From Magnetococcales bacterium (GTDB taxonomy: Bacteria > Pseudomonadota > Magnetococcia > Magnetococcales > Magnetaquicoccaceae): a DNA stretch of 27,403 nucleotides. Below the pieces are notes generated by a model. That model saw only the letters and a list, made by a program, of their open reading frames with translations. It made no database searches and was not told the origin of the DNA. The stretch lies in the NCBI GenBank assembly GCA_015229095.1, contig JADGCE010000005.1, positions 16,874 through 44,276 on the forward strand, given 5' to 3'. Shown here piece by piece: positions 8,052 to 16,082 of this stretch. Position 1 is the first letter of the stretch, and the number at the start of each line of letters is the position of its first letter. The position numbers and the translations under genes were made by a program.

Positions 8052-8936
8052 GTGAAATCACAGGAAAAAGAGAGGGATTTCCAGGATCGGATCCACAAGG
8101 CGGCGGAGGTTGTCGCTGCCGCCGATGCCCTGTTGATCACGGCCGGGGCGGGCATGGGGGTCGACTCCGGGTTGCCCGATTTTCGCGGCAAGCAGGGTTT
8201 CTGGCAGGCCTACCCGGCTATCAAAAAAATGAACTTGGCTTTTGAAGAGGTGGCCAACCCGAAATGGTTCAAGCAGCATCCCCGTCTGGCCTGGGGATTT
8301 TACGGGCATCGGCTCAACCTGTACCGGCGCACCACCCCCCATGCCGGTTTTGCACGCCTGCTGGAGATGGGGCAAGGCAAGGCGCACGGTCTCTTTGTGT
8401 TGACCTCCAATGTGGATGGGCAGTTTCAGGCCGCCGGCTTCGATCCGGGGCGCATCGAGGAGTGCCACGGCTCCATCCACCATTTGCAATGCAGCCAATG
8501 TTGCGGGGAGCCCGTTTGGAGTGCCCAGGGGGTCAATCTGGCCATCGACTCGGAATCGCTGCAAGCCATCGGCGCGTTGCCCACCTGTCCCCGTTGCGGC
8601 GCGCTGGCGCGTCCCAACATTTTGCTGTTTCGTGACCGATCCTGGCTGGAAGAGCGTACCAAACAGCAGGGGGAGGCCCTGTGGCAATGGCTCGAAGATC
8701 TGTTGGTGAGGGCGCATCGTCTGGTCATTCTCGAAATCGGCGCAGGCACCACCGTGCCGACGATTCGCCATCGCTCCGAGTTTTATGCCAAGCTGCACCA
8801 CGCCACCTTGATCCGCATCAATCCCCAGGATCATCACGTCAGCAAGGCCCGCCATATTTCCCTGCCGATGAAGGCCCTGGAGGCCTTGGAGGCTATTGGG
8901 CAGCAGCTATTGCGCAATGGCCAGGGGGCGGGCTGA
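8052..8936 (+). CDS. Sir2-family NAD-dependent protein deacylase
   Basis: Sirtuins remove acyl groups from lysine using NAD. The 294-residue product from the GTG at 8052 has the NAD-binding loop GAGMGVDSGLPDFRG (32-46), a TSNVDG segment (118-123) and the catalytic histidine H139 in ECHGS. Four zinc cysteines follow: C147 and C150 (CSQC), then C179 and C182 (CPRC). The usual TQNIDGLH is TSNVDGQF here, so the Gln is replaced by Ser and the final His by Phe, a divergence from the CobB type. The frame could open further upstream inside the exporter gene, but a GGGGGG Shine-Dalgarno at 8037-8042 favours the GTG. It is 17 bases after the exporter stop and probably co-transcribed. It is a single-domain sirtuin with no defence-type partner. 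Confidence 0.92.
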   Translation: MKSQEKERDFQDRIHKAAEVVAAADALLITAGAGMGVDSGLPDFRGKQGFWQAYPAIKKMNLAFEEVANPKWFKQHPRLAWGFYGHRLNLYRRTTPHAGFARLLEMGQGKAHGLFVLTSNVDGQFQAAGFDPGRIEECHGSIHHLQCSQCCGEPVWSAQGVNLAIDSESLQAIGALPTCPRCGALARPNILLFRDRSWLEERTKQQGEALWQWLEDLLVRAHRLVILEIGAGTTVPTIRHRSEFYAKLHHATLIRINPQDHHVSKARHISLPMKALEALEAIGQQLLRNGQGAG

Positions 8937-8944
8937 CGGCCACC

Positions 8945-9703
8945 CTACAGGGGATTGGCAGAGTTGATAAACCGATGCTCCAGGGCAAAGCGGTCGGCCA
9001 GATGCTCTCCCAGGGCCTGCACTCCGAACATTTCGGTGCGGTGGTGACCGGCCGCCACATAATGGATCCCCTCTTCTTTGGCAAAATGGTAGACATATTC
9101 CGTGGCTTCGCCACTCAGGAACAGATCCGCCCCTTTCTGGTGGGCCTCCCGTAACAGTTCGGGGGCGGCTCCGCTGCAGAGGGCGATCCGTTGGATCTGC
9201 TCCGGACCGAAAGGCAACACCAGCGGCTCTCCCCCGAACAGGGCCGTGATCTCTGCAACACACGCGCTCAATGACCAGGCCGGTCGGCGGAGTCCCATGG
9301 CGGAGAGGTATGTGCCCCGATAGAGGGCGAACGGTTCCCCCACCTCCAGGTGCAAGCGTTGCAAAATTTGGCTGTTGTTGCCCAACTGGGGGTGACAGTC
9401 CAGGGGCAGGTGATAGGCCATCAGACTGATGTCATTCTGCAGAAGCCAGTGCAGGCGCTTCTTGAGGCTTCCCTCCACCACCCTGGGTTCCTTGTCCCAA
9501 AACATGCCATGGTGTACCAGAATCAGGTCGGCTTGCCACTCGGTGGCCGCCTGAAACAGCTCCAGAGAGGCGGAGACCCCGCTGACGATGCGGGCCACTT
9601 CGGGCCTGCCCCGCACCTGGATGCCATTGGGGACATAATCGGTGATGGCGGTGACATTGAGCAGTGTGTTGGCATACTGTTCCAGTTCGGTGAGCAGGGG
9701 CAT
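8945..9703 (-). CDS. Nif3/YbgI family dinuclear metal-binding protein
   Basis: The 252-residue product matches the Nif3-like family, often annotated as GTP cyclohydrolase type 2 homolog. The metal ligands are visible: H64 and H65 in ILVHHGMFW, D102 in YHLPLDCHP, and H220 and E224 in AAGHHRTE. The N-terminal DYVPNGIQVRG segment and DLFLSGEATEYVYHFA are also typical. The biochemical role of the family is unsettled, and no substrate is implied by the neighbours. The gene begins 9 bases after dapE on the same strand, so it is the last gene of a creA-dapE-nif3 operon. It converges on the sirtuin gene with only 8 bases between the two stop codons and no visible terminator between them. Confidence 0.93.
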   Translation of the reverse strand: MPLLTELEQYANTLLNVTAITDYVPNGIQVRGRPEVARIVSGVSASLELFQAATEWQADLILVHHGMFWDKEPRVVEGSLKKRLHWLLQNDISLMAYHLPLDCHPQLGNNSQILQRLHLEVGEPFALYRGTYLSAMGLRRPAWSLSACVAEITALFGGEPLVLPFGPEQIQRIALCSGAAPELLREAHQKGADLFLSGEATEYVYHFAKEEGIHYVAAGHHRTEMFGVQALGEHLADRFALEHRFINSANPL

Positions 9704-9712
9704 GGGCGTTCC

Positions 9713-10879
9713 TCACGGGGCGGGAAAAAGGGTGTGCAACACCTGCTCATAAACCTGGGTCAATGGTTCCAGATCGGCGACGCGCAGTTGTTCATTGATC
9801 TGGTGGATGGAGGTGGAGAGCAGGCCAAACTCCACGGTTTGCGGGCAATCCAGGGAGATAAAACGAGCATCCGAGGTGCCCCCGCCGGTGGAGGGGGTGG
9901 GGGTGATTCCGGTAACCTGCCGGACACTGTGGGTAACGGCCTCCAGCAGGGGGCCGGCAGCGGTGAGAAAGGGCAGTCCGGAGAGTTGGGTGGTCAGGGT
10001 GTAGCGGAGGGCGGGCTCCTCTTGATCCAGCAGATCCCGGAGCTGTTGTTCCAACCGTTCCGGGGTGCTCTCCGTGCTGAAGCGAAAGTTGAAGGTGACC
10101 CGCAGGCTGTCGGGGATGACATTGTGGGAGCCATCACCGGCGTAGATGTTGGTAAATTGCAGGCTTGTGGCGGGAAAATGGGCATTGCCGGCATCGAAGG
10201 CATGGCGGGCCAGACGGGCGATGAGGGGAGCGGCCCGGTGGATGGGATTGTCGGCCAGGTGGGGATAGGCCACATGTCCCTGGCGACCATGCAGGATCAG
10301 CGTGCCATTCAGGGAGCCGCGCCGGCCTATTTTGACACCGTCGCCCAGCTGCTGCATGCAGGTGGGTTCGCCCAGCAGGCAATAGTCCAGGCGCTCCTGC
10401 CGCTCCCGGAGCCAGTGCAAAACGCGCACGGTGCCATCGGTGGCGACCCCTTCTTCATCGCCGGTGATGAGAAAGGAGAGGGTGTTGTGCTGGATAAAAT
10501 CCGGCCGGTTGTGCAAAAAACGGGCGGCGGCTGCCAGCATGGCGGCGATGCCCCCTTTCATGTCGCTGGCACCGCGACCGATCAGATGGCCGTCGTGGAT
10601 TTCGGCGGCAAACGGCGGGGAACGCCACAGGCTGGGATCGCCGGTGCTGACCACATCGGTATGGCCTGCGAAACAAAAATTTTTGCCCGGATGGCCATCC
10701 GATGGGCCAATGCGGGCATAAAAATTATCCACTTCGCCAAAGCGCAGGGGATGGACGGTAAAGCCCAACTCTTGTAAAAGAGTTATCAATAGAGTCTGGC
10801 AACCCTGATCCTGCGGGGTGACGGAGGGTGCCTGGATGAGGGCAATGGCCAATTCCAGGGGGGAGGGGAGCTGTTTCAT
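9713..10879 (-). CDS. dapE: Succinyl-diaminopimelate desuccinylase
   Basis: DapE hydrolyses N-succinyl-LL-DAP to LL-DAP and succinate in the lysine/peptidoglycan pathway. The M20-type dizinc site is complete: H73 in AGHTDVV, D106 in GRGASDMKGG, E142 and E143 in ITGDEEG, E171 in GEPT, and H359 in TSIHQINE. From the ATG at 10879 the product has 388 residues, close to the usual 375-390, and begins as expected just before PSPLELAIALIQAPSVTP. A GTG at 10906 is also in frame but has no better ribosome site. It lies 50 bases after creA and 9 before nif3. The other succinylase genes dapD and dapC are about 7 kb away in a separate operon on the same strand. Confidence 0.97.
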   Translation of the reverse strand: MKQLPSPLELAIALIQAPSVTPQDQGCQTLLITLLQELGFTVHPLRFGEVDNFYARIGPSDGHPGKNFCFAGHTDVVSTGDPSLWRSPPFAAEIHDGHLIGRGASDMKGGIAAMLAAAARFLHNRPDFIQHNTLSFLITGDEEGVATDGTVRVLHWLRERQERLDYCLLGEPTCMQQLGDGVKIGRRGSLNGTLILHGRQGHVAYPHLADNPIHRAAPLIARLARHAFDAGNAHFPATSLQFTNIYAGDGSHNVIPDSLRVTFNFRFSTESTPERLEQQLRDLLDQEEPALRYTLTTQLSGLPFLTAAGPLLEAVTHSVRQVTGITPTPSTGGGTSDARFISLDCPQTVEFGLLSTSIHQINEQLRVADLEPLTQVYEQVLHTLFPAP

Positions 10880-10929
10880 GGCGGGTTTCCCGTGATGTGC
10901 AAACACTCAAGACAGACAAACCAGGGGGG

Positions 10930-11391
10930 TTATTTGTTCCACGGCATGATGGGCACCGTGCTGATGCTGTTTTTGGGACTGCCATCCACCAGTTTGTCGC
11001 TGTAGACCAGATAGACAAGAACATTGCGTTTTTTGTCAAAAAAACGCACAACCTGCATAGTCTTGAAGAGCAGGCTGGTTTTCTGGGTAAAAACCGCCTC
11101 TTTGTCTTGCAAATCCCCGTTGATCTGGATCGGCCCCACCTGGCGGCAGGCAATGGAGGCATCCGAGGTATCCTCCGCCAACCCCAGGGCACCCTTGACC
11201 CCCCCTTTTCTGGCTCGGCTTAAATGACAGGTGACCCCTGCCACTTTGGGATCGTCAAACGCCTCGATGACAATGTCATCGTCGCGGCTGAGGAGACGAA
11301 AGTTGGTGTCGACACTGCCGATGATCTCCGCCAAGGCGGGCCAGGGCATGAGCAACAGGCCGATCAGGAGGAACAGGATTCTGTGGGACAT
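10930..11391 (-). CDS. creA: CreA family periplasmic protein
   Basis: From the ATG at 11391, preceded by GGAGAG, the product has 153 residues, close to the roughly 157 of E. coli CreA. A signal peptide runs to PALA before EIIGSVDTNF. The body carries the family pattern IVIEAFDDPKVAGVTCHLS, a second conserved cysteine in SIACRQVGP, and a C-terminal KRNVLVYLVYSDKLVDGSPK segment. The two cysteines probably form a disulfide in the periplasm. The function of CreA is unknown despite its location beside the creBCD operon in E. coli; no creBCD genes are present here. The frame extends upstream to 11628, but that part has no signal peptide and overlaps the divergent promoter, so I reject it. It appears to lead the creA-dapE-nif3 operon. 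Confidence 0.92.
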   Translation of the reverse strand: MSHRILFLLIGLLLMPWPALAEIIGSVDTNFRLLSRDDDIVIEAFDDPKVAGVTCHLSRARKGGVKGALGLAEDTSDASIACRQVGPIQINGDLQDKEAVFTQKTSLLFKTMQVVRFFDKKRNVLVYLVYSDKLVDGSPKNSISTVPIMPWNK

Positions 11392-11426
11392 CTTCTCTCC
11401 GCAGGTGGTTTGGGTGCGCGTCATCA

Positions 11427-11450
11427 TGCAACCGTGGGAAAAACGGTGCA
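11427..11450. repeat. Imperfect inverted repeat between divergent creA and membrane-protein genes
   Basis: TGCAACCGT (11427-11435) and ACGGTGCA (11443-11450) are inverted copies differing by one extra A, with a 7-base spacer. The repeat ends 7 bases before the -35 box at 11458, a reasonable place for an operator. It is followed by GTTTTATTTG on the plus strand. Confidence 0.4.
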
Positions 11451-11457
11451 GTTTTAT

Positions 11458-11486
11458 TTGACAATCATCGAAAACGGGAATATTTC
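11458..11486 (+). promoter_or_regulatory. Sigma-70-like promoter upstream of the TPR-tailed membrane protein
   Basis: A perfect -35 box TTGACA (11458-11463) is followed after 17 bases by TATTTC (11481-11486). The -10 match is weak. Transcription would start near 11493, giving a leader of about 147 bases before the GTG at 11640. Confidence 0.42.
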
Positions 11487-11639
11487 CCCCTTCGACCGTG
11501 GTGTGGTTGTGTGTCGCCGTGTTTGTGTTTGTGCGACGCTCCATTTTTCGTGGCAACACACCCCATCCGCAGGGCATTATGGAGGGGTTGTCTGTGTCAA
11601 TCAATGCTTTCATTCCATGAATCCGCAAGAGGTGTGCCG

Positions 11640-14255
11640 GTGTCCTCTCCTTTGGCCAATCTGAAACGATCCCTCGGATTGTCTGTATCCGGGTGGTATT
11701 TGCCGATTCCGTGGGCGGGCTGGGCGGTTGTCTGGCTGCTGACCGCTTTTTTGGCCAGTCGCACCCATCCCGAACTCTGGTTGCTCCCCAGCTGGCCCGG
11801 TGGGGGGGATATCGCCTCGCATATCCTGCCTGCGGCCCGCTTTCAGGAATGGTTTTTGGAGCATGGCAGGATCTCCGGTTGGATGCCAGAAAATTTTGCG
11901 GGTTTTCCGGCTTTTACATACTATTTCCCCTTTCCCTTCCTGGTCATCACCCTGACCTCCCTGCTGGTTGAGCTGCCGTTGGCATTCAAATGGATGGCGA
12001 TCCTGCCTGCCTTTGCTTTGCCGACGGCCATTTGCTGGTCCACAGGGGTGATGGGGTGGTTCTGGCCGGCACGCCTGTTGGCAACAACAGCCACAGTGGG
12101 ATTTTTGCTCAACGAAGGCAATGCACTGTGGGGCGGCAACCTGCCTTCCCTGTTCTCCGGGGAGTTTGCCTACAGTTGGGGGCTGCTGGCGGTCATCCTC
12201 TTCATGCCTTGCCTGGAACGACTCCGATATCGGGGAGGGGCGGGTTGGTTTCTGGCTGCGCTGCTGGCCGAGATGGTCGCTGCATTGAGCCATGGTATTG
12301 CCATCCTGATGGTAGGGTTTGGATCGTTTTTCTACCTGCTGTTGTCCAGGGGGAATGGAGGTCTGTGGTGGATCTTTGTCCGCCTGCATCTGCTCGCCTT
12401 TTTGCTGCTGGGATTCTGGCTGGTGCCGCTGCTGGCCAATCTTCCCTGGGTCATCCCCAATGATCGGAATTATTGGGTGGCCAGCCAAGGGTTTGATTCC
12501 CTTTGGCCCCATGCCTTCCGTTGGGTTTGGATAGGGCTGCCCGCCTGGTTGGGATGGATGTTCAGAGAAGCGCAGTTCCGGTCGGCTGTTCTCCCTTTTT
12601 TGGCCATGGGGTTGGTGGGGGTGCTGGGTTTTATCGCAGCCCCCTGGTCAGGGTTGGCCGACGTGCGATTTTTGCCATTCACGCAATTGAGCAGTGCCGT
12701 GGTATTGGCGGGAGCCCTGGGGTGGTGGATGCAGCACGGTTGCCGTATCCATGCTCCTGTCGTCTCATCCAGGGCGACGCACGCCGTTGCCATGCTCTTT
12801 TCTGTCGTCATGACGCTTTTGCTCGTTCTCTACTGGAATGTTTCGACGGGTATGGTCAAGAGCCGCTCTGCAGCCTATTTTTCGGGTTATGAAGGCATGC
12901 AACGCTGGCCGCTCTACAGGCAACTGGCCGACCATCTGCGGGGGGGGCTGGCATCGCCCCGGGTTCTTTCTGAGCAAAATCTCGCCAACGGAGAGATCGG
13001 GGGCAACCGGGCGTTGGAGGCCCTGCCCCTGTTTGGCTCTCGACCTGTTCTGGATGGGTTGTACATGGAGTCGGCCATCTCGGCCCCCTTTGTTTATCAG
13101 TTGCAGGATGCGATATCCACCGTGCCACACCGGCGGGTTGCCCGCTACCCTGCCCTGGAGAGTGACATAACAAAAATTGTCAATCATATGGGTGAATTGG
13201 CGGTGGACACCCTGATTTTGCGGGCTCCCGAAACGAAAAAACGCTTTTCCGAGGATGACCGTTTTCAAAAAGAGGCGGAAATCGGCCCCTTTCTGCTGTT
13301 GCGTTTGCGGACGGGAACGCCTTCCCTGTTGGAGCTGCTTGCCGTACCTTTGCAAGCAGAAACGCGCCGTGAATGGCTGGAGCGCGCCTTTTCCCGTTTT
13401 CTGACCCAACACCCCTATCCAAGCAGGATGGTGTTTCTCCAGGAGGGGGAAGAGATGCCGACCATACCTCCCCACTGTGGGGGAGGAACCGCCCGGATGG
13501 AAAGCCTGCAACGGGAACGGATGGTGATCACAACCGACCGACCGGGATGCCCCCTGATGGTGCGTATGAGTTATCATCCCAAATGGCGTTCCCTGAGTGG
13601 TGAGCCCGTTTATCTGGTGGAACCCTTTTTTATGCTCCTCTTTCCCAGAACGGAGCGGCTGGAGTTGGCCTATCTGCCCCATGAGGCGGACAGGTTGGGA
13701 GGCGTTTTGACGCTGTTTGGGCTGCTCCTGTTGCTCTTGTTGGTGATCCCAGGTCGTTTGCTCCCCGCCTGGTGGAGAGTAGAAAACCCGCCTCTGGACC
13801 GGAAAAGTCCAGGGAAACCCTCTGTTTTTGATTATGGGGCCCTGCTCGGAGGGGTGGGCATGGGGCTGCTCCTGGGTTTGGGTTGGTATTTTTCTCCCAA
13901 TCGCGCCTATCAGGCGGGTCATGCCCTGATCCATCAATTGCGCTTTACAGAGGCGGCCCCTCTCCTGGATCAGGCCGCACAGGAGCGGCGGGGTTGGGCA
14001 CGGCGGGCAGAGGCACTCTACTGGGCGGGCCTGGCCTGGGATCTGGGGGGGGGGCCCCTGGAGGCGGCACAGCGCTACCAGACAGTGCTGGAACGCTATC
14101 CCGCCAGCCGTCTCGCCCCGGAGGTGCTGTATCGCTTGATCGTGTTGTACCGCAAACAGGGAGACAGGGTGCGCGCCCGAACCCTTCAAGAGCATCTGGC
14201 CGTCCAGTATCCCGGTTCTCGTTGGCTGACCCGCAGTCAGAACGCTGCGGAATGA
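11640..14255 (+). CDS. Large polytopic membrane protein, GT-C/PTPS-related type, with C-terminal TPR-like tail
   Basis: Counted from the GTG at 11640 (AGAGG seven bases upstream), the product has 871 residues. A first membrane helix lies near residues 20-40. It is followed by an extracytoplasmic segment with GGDIASH (D57, H61) and FAGFPAFTYYFPFPF. This layout resembles the membrane family named 6-pyruvoyl-tetrahydropterin synthase-related and GT-C glycosyltransferases, where acidic loop-1 residues bind lipid-linked sugar. About ten further helices run to residue 400, then a soluble region (about 410-670), two more helices, and a tail (about 754-871) of helical repeats with TPR spacing. A run of ten G at 14045-14054 lies in the TPR part. 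Starts at 11511 and 11604 are possible. Function is inferred, probably glycan transfer or export at the inner membrane. Confidence 0.75.
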   Translation: MSSPLANLKRSLGLSVSGWYLPIPWAGWAVVWLLTAFLASRTHPELWLLPSWPGGGDIASHILPAARFQEWFLEHGRISGWMPENFAGFPAFTYYFPFPFLVITLTSLLVELPLAFKWMAILPAFALPTAICWSTGVMGWFWPARLLATTATVGFLLNEGNALWGGNLPSLFSGEFAYSWGLLAVILFMPCLERLRYRGGAGWFLAALLAEMVAALSHGIAILMVGFGSFFYLLLSRGNGGLWWIFVRLHLLAFLLLGFWLVPLLANLPWVIPNDRNYWVASQGFDSLWPHAFRWVWIGLPAWLGWMFREAQFRSAVLPFLAMGLVGVLGFIAAPWSGLADVRFLPFTQLSSAVVLAGALGWWMQHGCRIHAPVVSSRATHAVAMLFSVVMTLLLVLYWNVSTGMVKSRSAAYFSGYEGMQRWPLYRQLADHLRGGLASPRVLSEQNLANGEIGGNRALEALPLFGSRPVLDGLYMESAISAPFVYQLQDAISTVPHRRVARYPALESDITKIVNHMGELAVDTLILRAPETKKRFSEDDRFQKEAEIGPFLLLRLRTGTPSLLELLAVPLQAETRREWLERAFSRFLTQHPYPSRMVFLQEGEEMPTIPPHCGGGTARMESLQRERMVITTDRPGCPLMVRMSYHPKWRSLSGEPVYLVEPFFMLLFPRTERLELAYLPHEADRLGGVLTLFGLLLLLLLVIPGRLLPAWWRVENPPLDRKSPGKPSVFDYGALLGGVGMGLLLGLGWYFSPNRAYQAGHALIHQLRFTEAAPLLDQAAQERRGWARRAEALYWAGLAWDLGGGPLEAAQRYQTVLERYPASRLAPEVLYRLIVLYRKQGDRVRARTLQEHLAVQYPGSRWLTRSQNAAE
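14045..14054 (+). repeat. Run of ten G in the TPR-like tail of the membrane protein
   Basis: Ten uninterrupted G encode part of DLGGGPLEAA. One-base slippage would shift the frame and remove the last 70 or so residues while leaving the membrane domain intact. Confidence 0.7.
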
Positions 14256-14312
14256 TTGTTTGGGCACTCCGATCTGTTCTGTACGGGATGCACACGGTGA
14301 GGAGTGGCTATC

Positions 14313-16082
14313 ATGGGAGCGTTTGTGATGACAAATAGAGAGGGTTCGCCGGATTCCCGGCCCGTCACTTCGACCAATCTCCTGCTGCTGACCCTGATCC
14401 TGTTGACATGGGGCAGTTTTGTGACGGGTGGAAGCTGGGAGTTCAATATGCCTGAAATGCTTGGAAAATATTATGATGCCCTGGGCGAGAGTCTTCTCGA
14501 AGGTCGTTGGGATGTGCCCTGTGACACCATTGCCTGGGAGGCTCTGGAAAAGGATGGACGCTGTTATGGATATTTTGGCCCAACTCCCGCCATCGTTCGT
14601 CTGTTGCTGCGTACACTTGTGACCCCGGAATACCACCTGAGCCGTCTTTCCGTGTTGTTGGCTCTCATCGTACAGCTGATATTCATGCTGTGGTTTGTCA
14701 AAATATATCGGTCAGAATGGCAGGATGGGCCCCAACGCGGACCTTGGCCCATGGAGGTTCTCCTGCCCGTGCTGGGTGGCCTGGGCGCTACCACACTCTA
14801 CCTGACCAATCCCGCCTTTCTGTATCACGAGGCCATCGCCTGGGCCAATGCGTTTGCACTCGGGGTCTATGCCGTGTTGTTTCAATATTTTTTGCGGCCG
14901 CAGGGACGACTCCTCTTTTTGGCTCTGCTGCTCACGGCTTTTTCTCTCCATGCACGCTTCACGGCGGGCTACGGTGCCCTGTTGGCCTTGGCAGGGGCTT
15001 CCATCTGGACCATCCTGGTTGTCACGGGAGGCTGGCCCAGGTTGACCTCTTGGCTCTGTCGTTCCACACCAAGCCACAGGGATGGCGGCTCCCTGAGGAG
15101 AACTGCGGCGGTGGTTTTGTTCCTGGTCCTCTTTCTGGCGACCACCCCGTTCTTGATATCCCTGGCCAAACATGGGGAACTCTCTTTGTTTCCATTGAAA
15201 TATCAGGTCTCTTACCAGGATGATGCCAGGCGTCTGCAGAATATCCAGGGATCTTTTGTCCAACCCGCCAACCTGTTATTCAATGCATACCATTTTTTCA
15301 ACCCGATCAGTTTTTATCGGATAGAGTGGTTTCCCTATTTCCAGATGGGGCCGACGGATACCTGTCTGGACGCAGGATCCCCTGTTCGTTTCGATTTGGT
15401 GGAACCCATGCTTTCCATCCCCAACAGCATGCCTGTGCTCTTTTTCCTCTCCCTGATGGGTCTGCACCGCATTTTCCGTAAAAAGAGTCCGTTATCCGTA
15501 TTGCGTATCCCGGTGCTTGGTGCGGCTGCTGCCGGGGGTACGGTGTTGCTGGTTTCCGCCTTCACCCATCGCTATTCCCATGATTTTTTTCCATTGCTTT
15601 TCCTGGCGGGCAGCGCCGGTTTGCACAGTCTGGCGCAGCGCAACTACCCACCTTTGCTGCGGATCCTGTTGCCACCCTTTGTTTCCCTGTTGGTATTGGC
15701 AAGCCTGTATATCGGTGCAGCAACCGCTCTGTTATCGCCTTATCGCAATGCGGAAATGAGCGGTATCCTGCAGAGAATCCGCCATCATCTGGATGGTTCT
15801 GTCTCTACCCTAGATGTATTGCAGAATGGGTTGATGTATGAGGGTTGTAACGGTATTCGTATGAAAGATGGGCAATATAATATGATCGTCAACAAGCCTC
15901 TTCCGGAAGGGGTTGTGCCAGGCCGTTTTCTGCTCTTCAGGACGAGCGGAGAACGAAGAATTACTAAAATTGTTGATTATGGTATGGGAATCGTTAAAAT
16001 TTTCGTGGAGGGCCCCCTGGATCCAAAAAAGGATGGGGTGCCCAATCCGGTAAAGGTCGTGGGTTTGCTTCACAGCGACTAA
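14313..16082 (+). CDS. Polytopic membrane protein, possible GT-C glycosyltransferase
   Basis: From the ATG at 14313, preceded by GAGGAG at eight-base spacing, the product has 589 residues. After one N-terminal helix (about 22-38) comes a loop with KYYDALGESLLEGRWDVP and a GRCYGYFGPTPAIVRLL segment. That arrangement is common in uncharacterised bacterial multi-helix proteins related to GT-C or RgtA-like transferases. Around nine more membrane helices follow, and residues from about 480 to the end form a soluble C-terminal domain. No catalytic residue can be assigned with confidence. It begins 57 bases after the previous membrane protein and shares its strand, so they are probably co-transcribed. 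Its stop overlaps by 4 bases that of the convergent GT2-methyltransferase gene. A glycan role is inferred from these neighbours only. Confidence 0.72.
   Translation: MGAFVMTNREGSPDSRPVTSTNLLLLTLILLTWGSFVTGGSWEFNMPEMLGKYYDALGESLLEGRWDVPCDTIAWEALEKDGRCYGYFGPTPAIVRLLLRTLVTPEYHLSRLSVLLALIVQLIFMLWFVKIYRSEWQDGPQRGPWPMEVLLPVLGGLGATTLYLTNPAFLYHEAIAWANAFALGVYAVLFQYFLRPQGRLLFLALLLTAFSLHARFTAGYGALLALAGASIWTILVVTGGWPRLTSWLCRSTPSHRDGGSLRRTAAVVLFLVLFLATTPFLISLAKHGELSLFPLKYQVSYQDDARRLQNIQGSFVQPANLLFNAYHFFNPISFYRIEWFPYFQMGPTDTCLDAGSPVRFDLVEPMLSIPNSMPVLFFLSLMGLHRIFRKKSPLSVLRIPVLGAAAAGGTVLLVSAFTHRYSHDFFPLLFLAGSAGLHSLAQRNYPPLLRILLPPFVSLLVLASLYIGAATALLSPYRNAEMSGILQRIRHHLDGSVSTLDVLQNGLMYEGCNGIRMKDGQYNMIVNKPLPEGVVPGRFLLFRTSGERRITKIVDYGMGIVKIFVEGPLDPKKDGVPNPVKVVGLLHSD

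Noticed and set aside
8052..8936. Sir2-based anti-phage defence gene
   Set aside because: Defence sirtuins carry extra domains or partners (SLOG, Argonaute, HerA). This is a single-domain deacylase-type protein with zinc cysteines and no such neighbour.
9350..10777. A 475-codon open frame antisense to nif3 and dapE
   Set aside because: It spans two well-supported genes on the opposite strand and shows no family likeness; it is a GC-driven shadow.
11640..14255. 6-pyruvoyl-tetrahydropterin synthase
   Set aside because: The family name is misleading: the resemblance is to a membrane family of that label, and no pterin synthase active site is present.
12765..14636. A 623-codon open frame antisense to the TPR-tailed membrane protein
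   Set aside because: It has no recognisable domain, is rich in Gln/Pro/His/Gly as expected for a mirror frame of GC-rich coding DNA, and crosses two real genes on the other strand.
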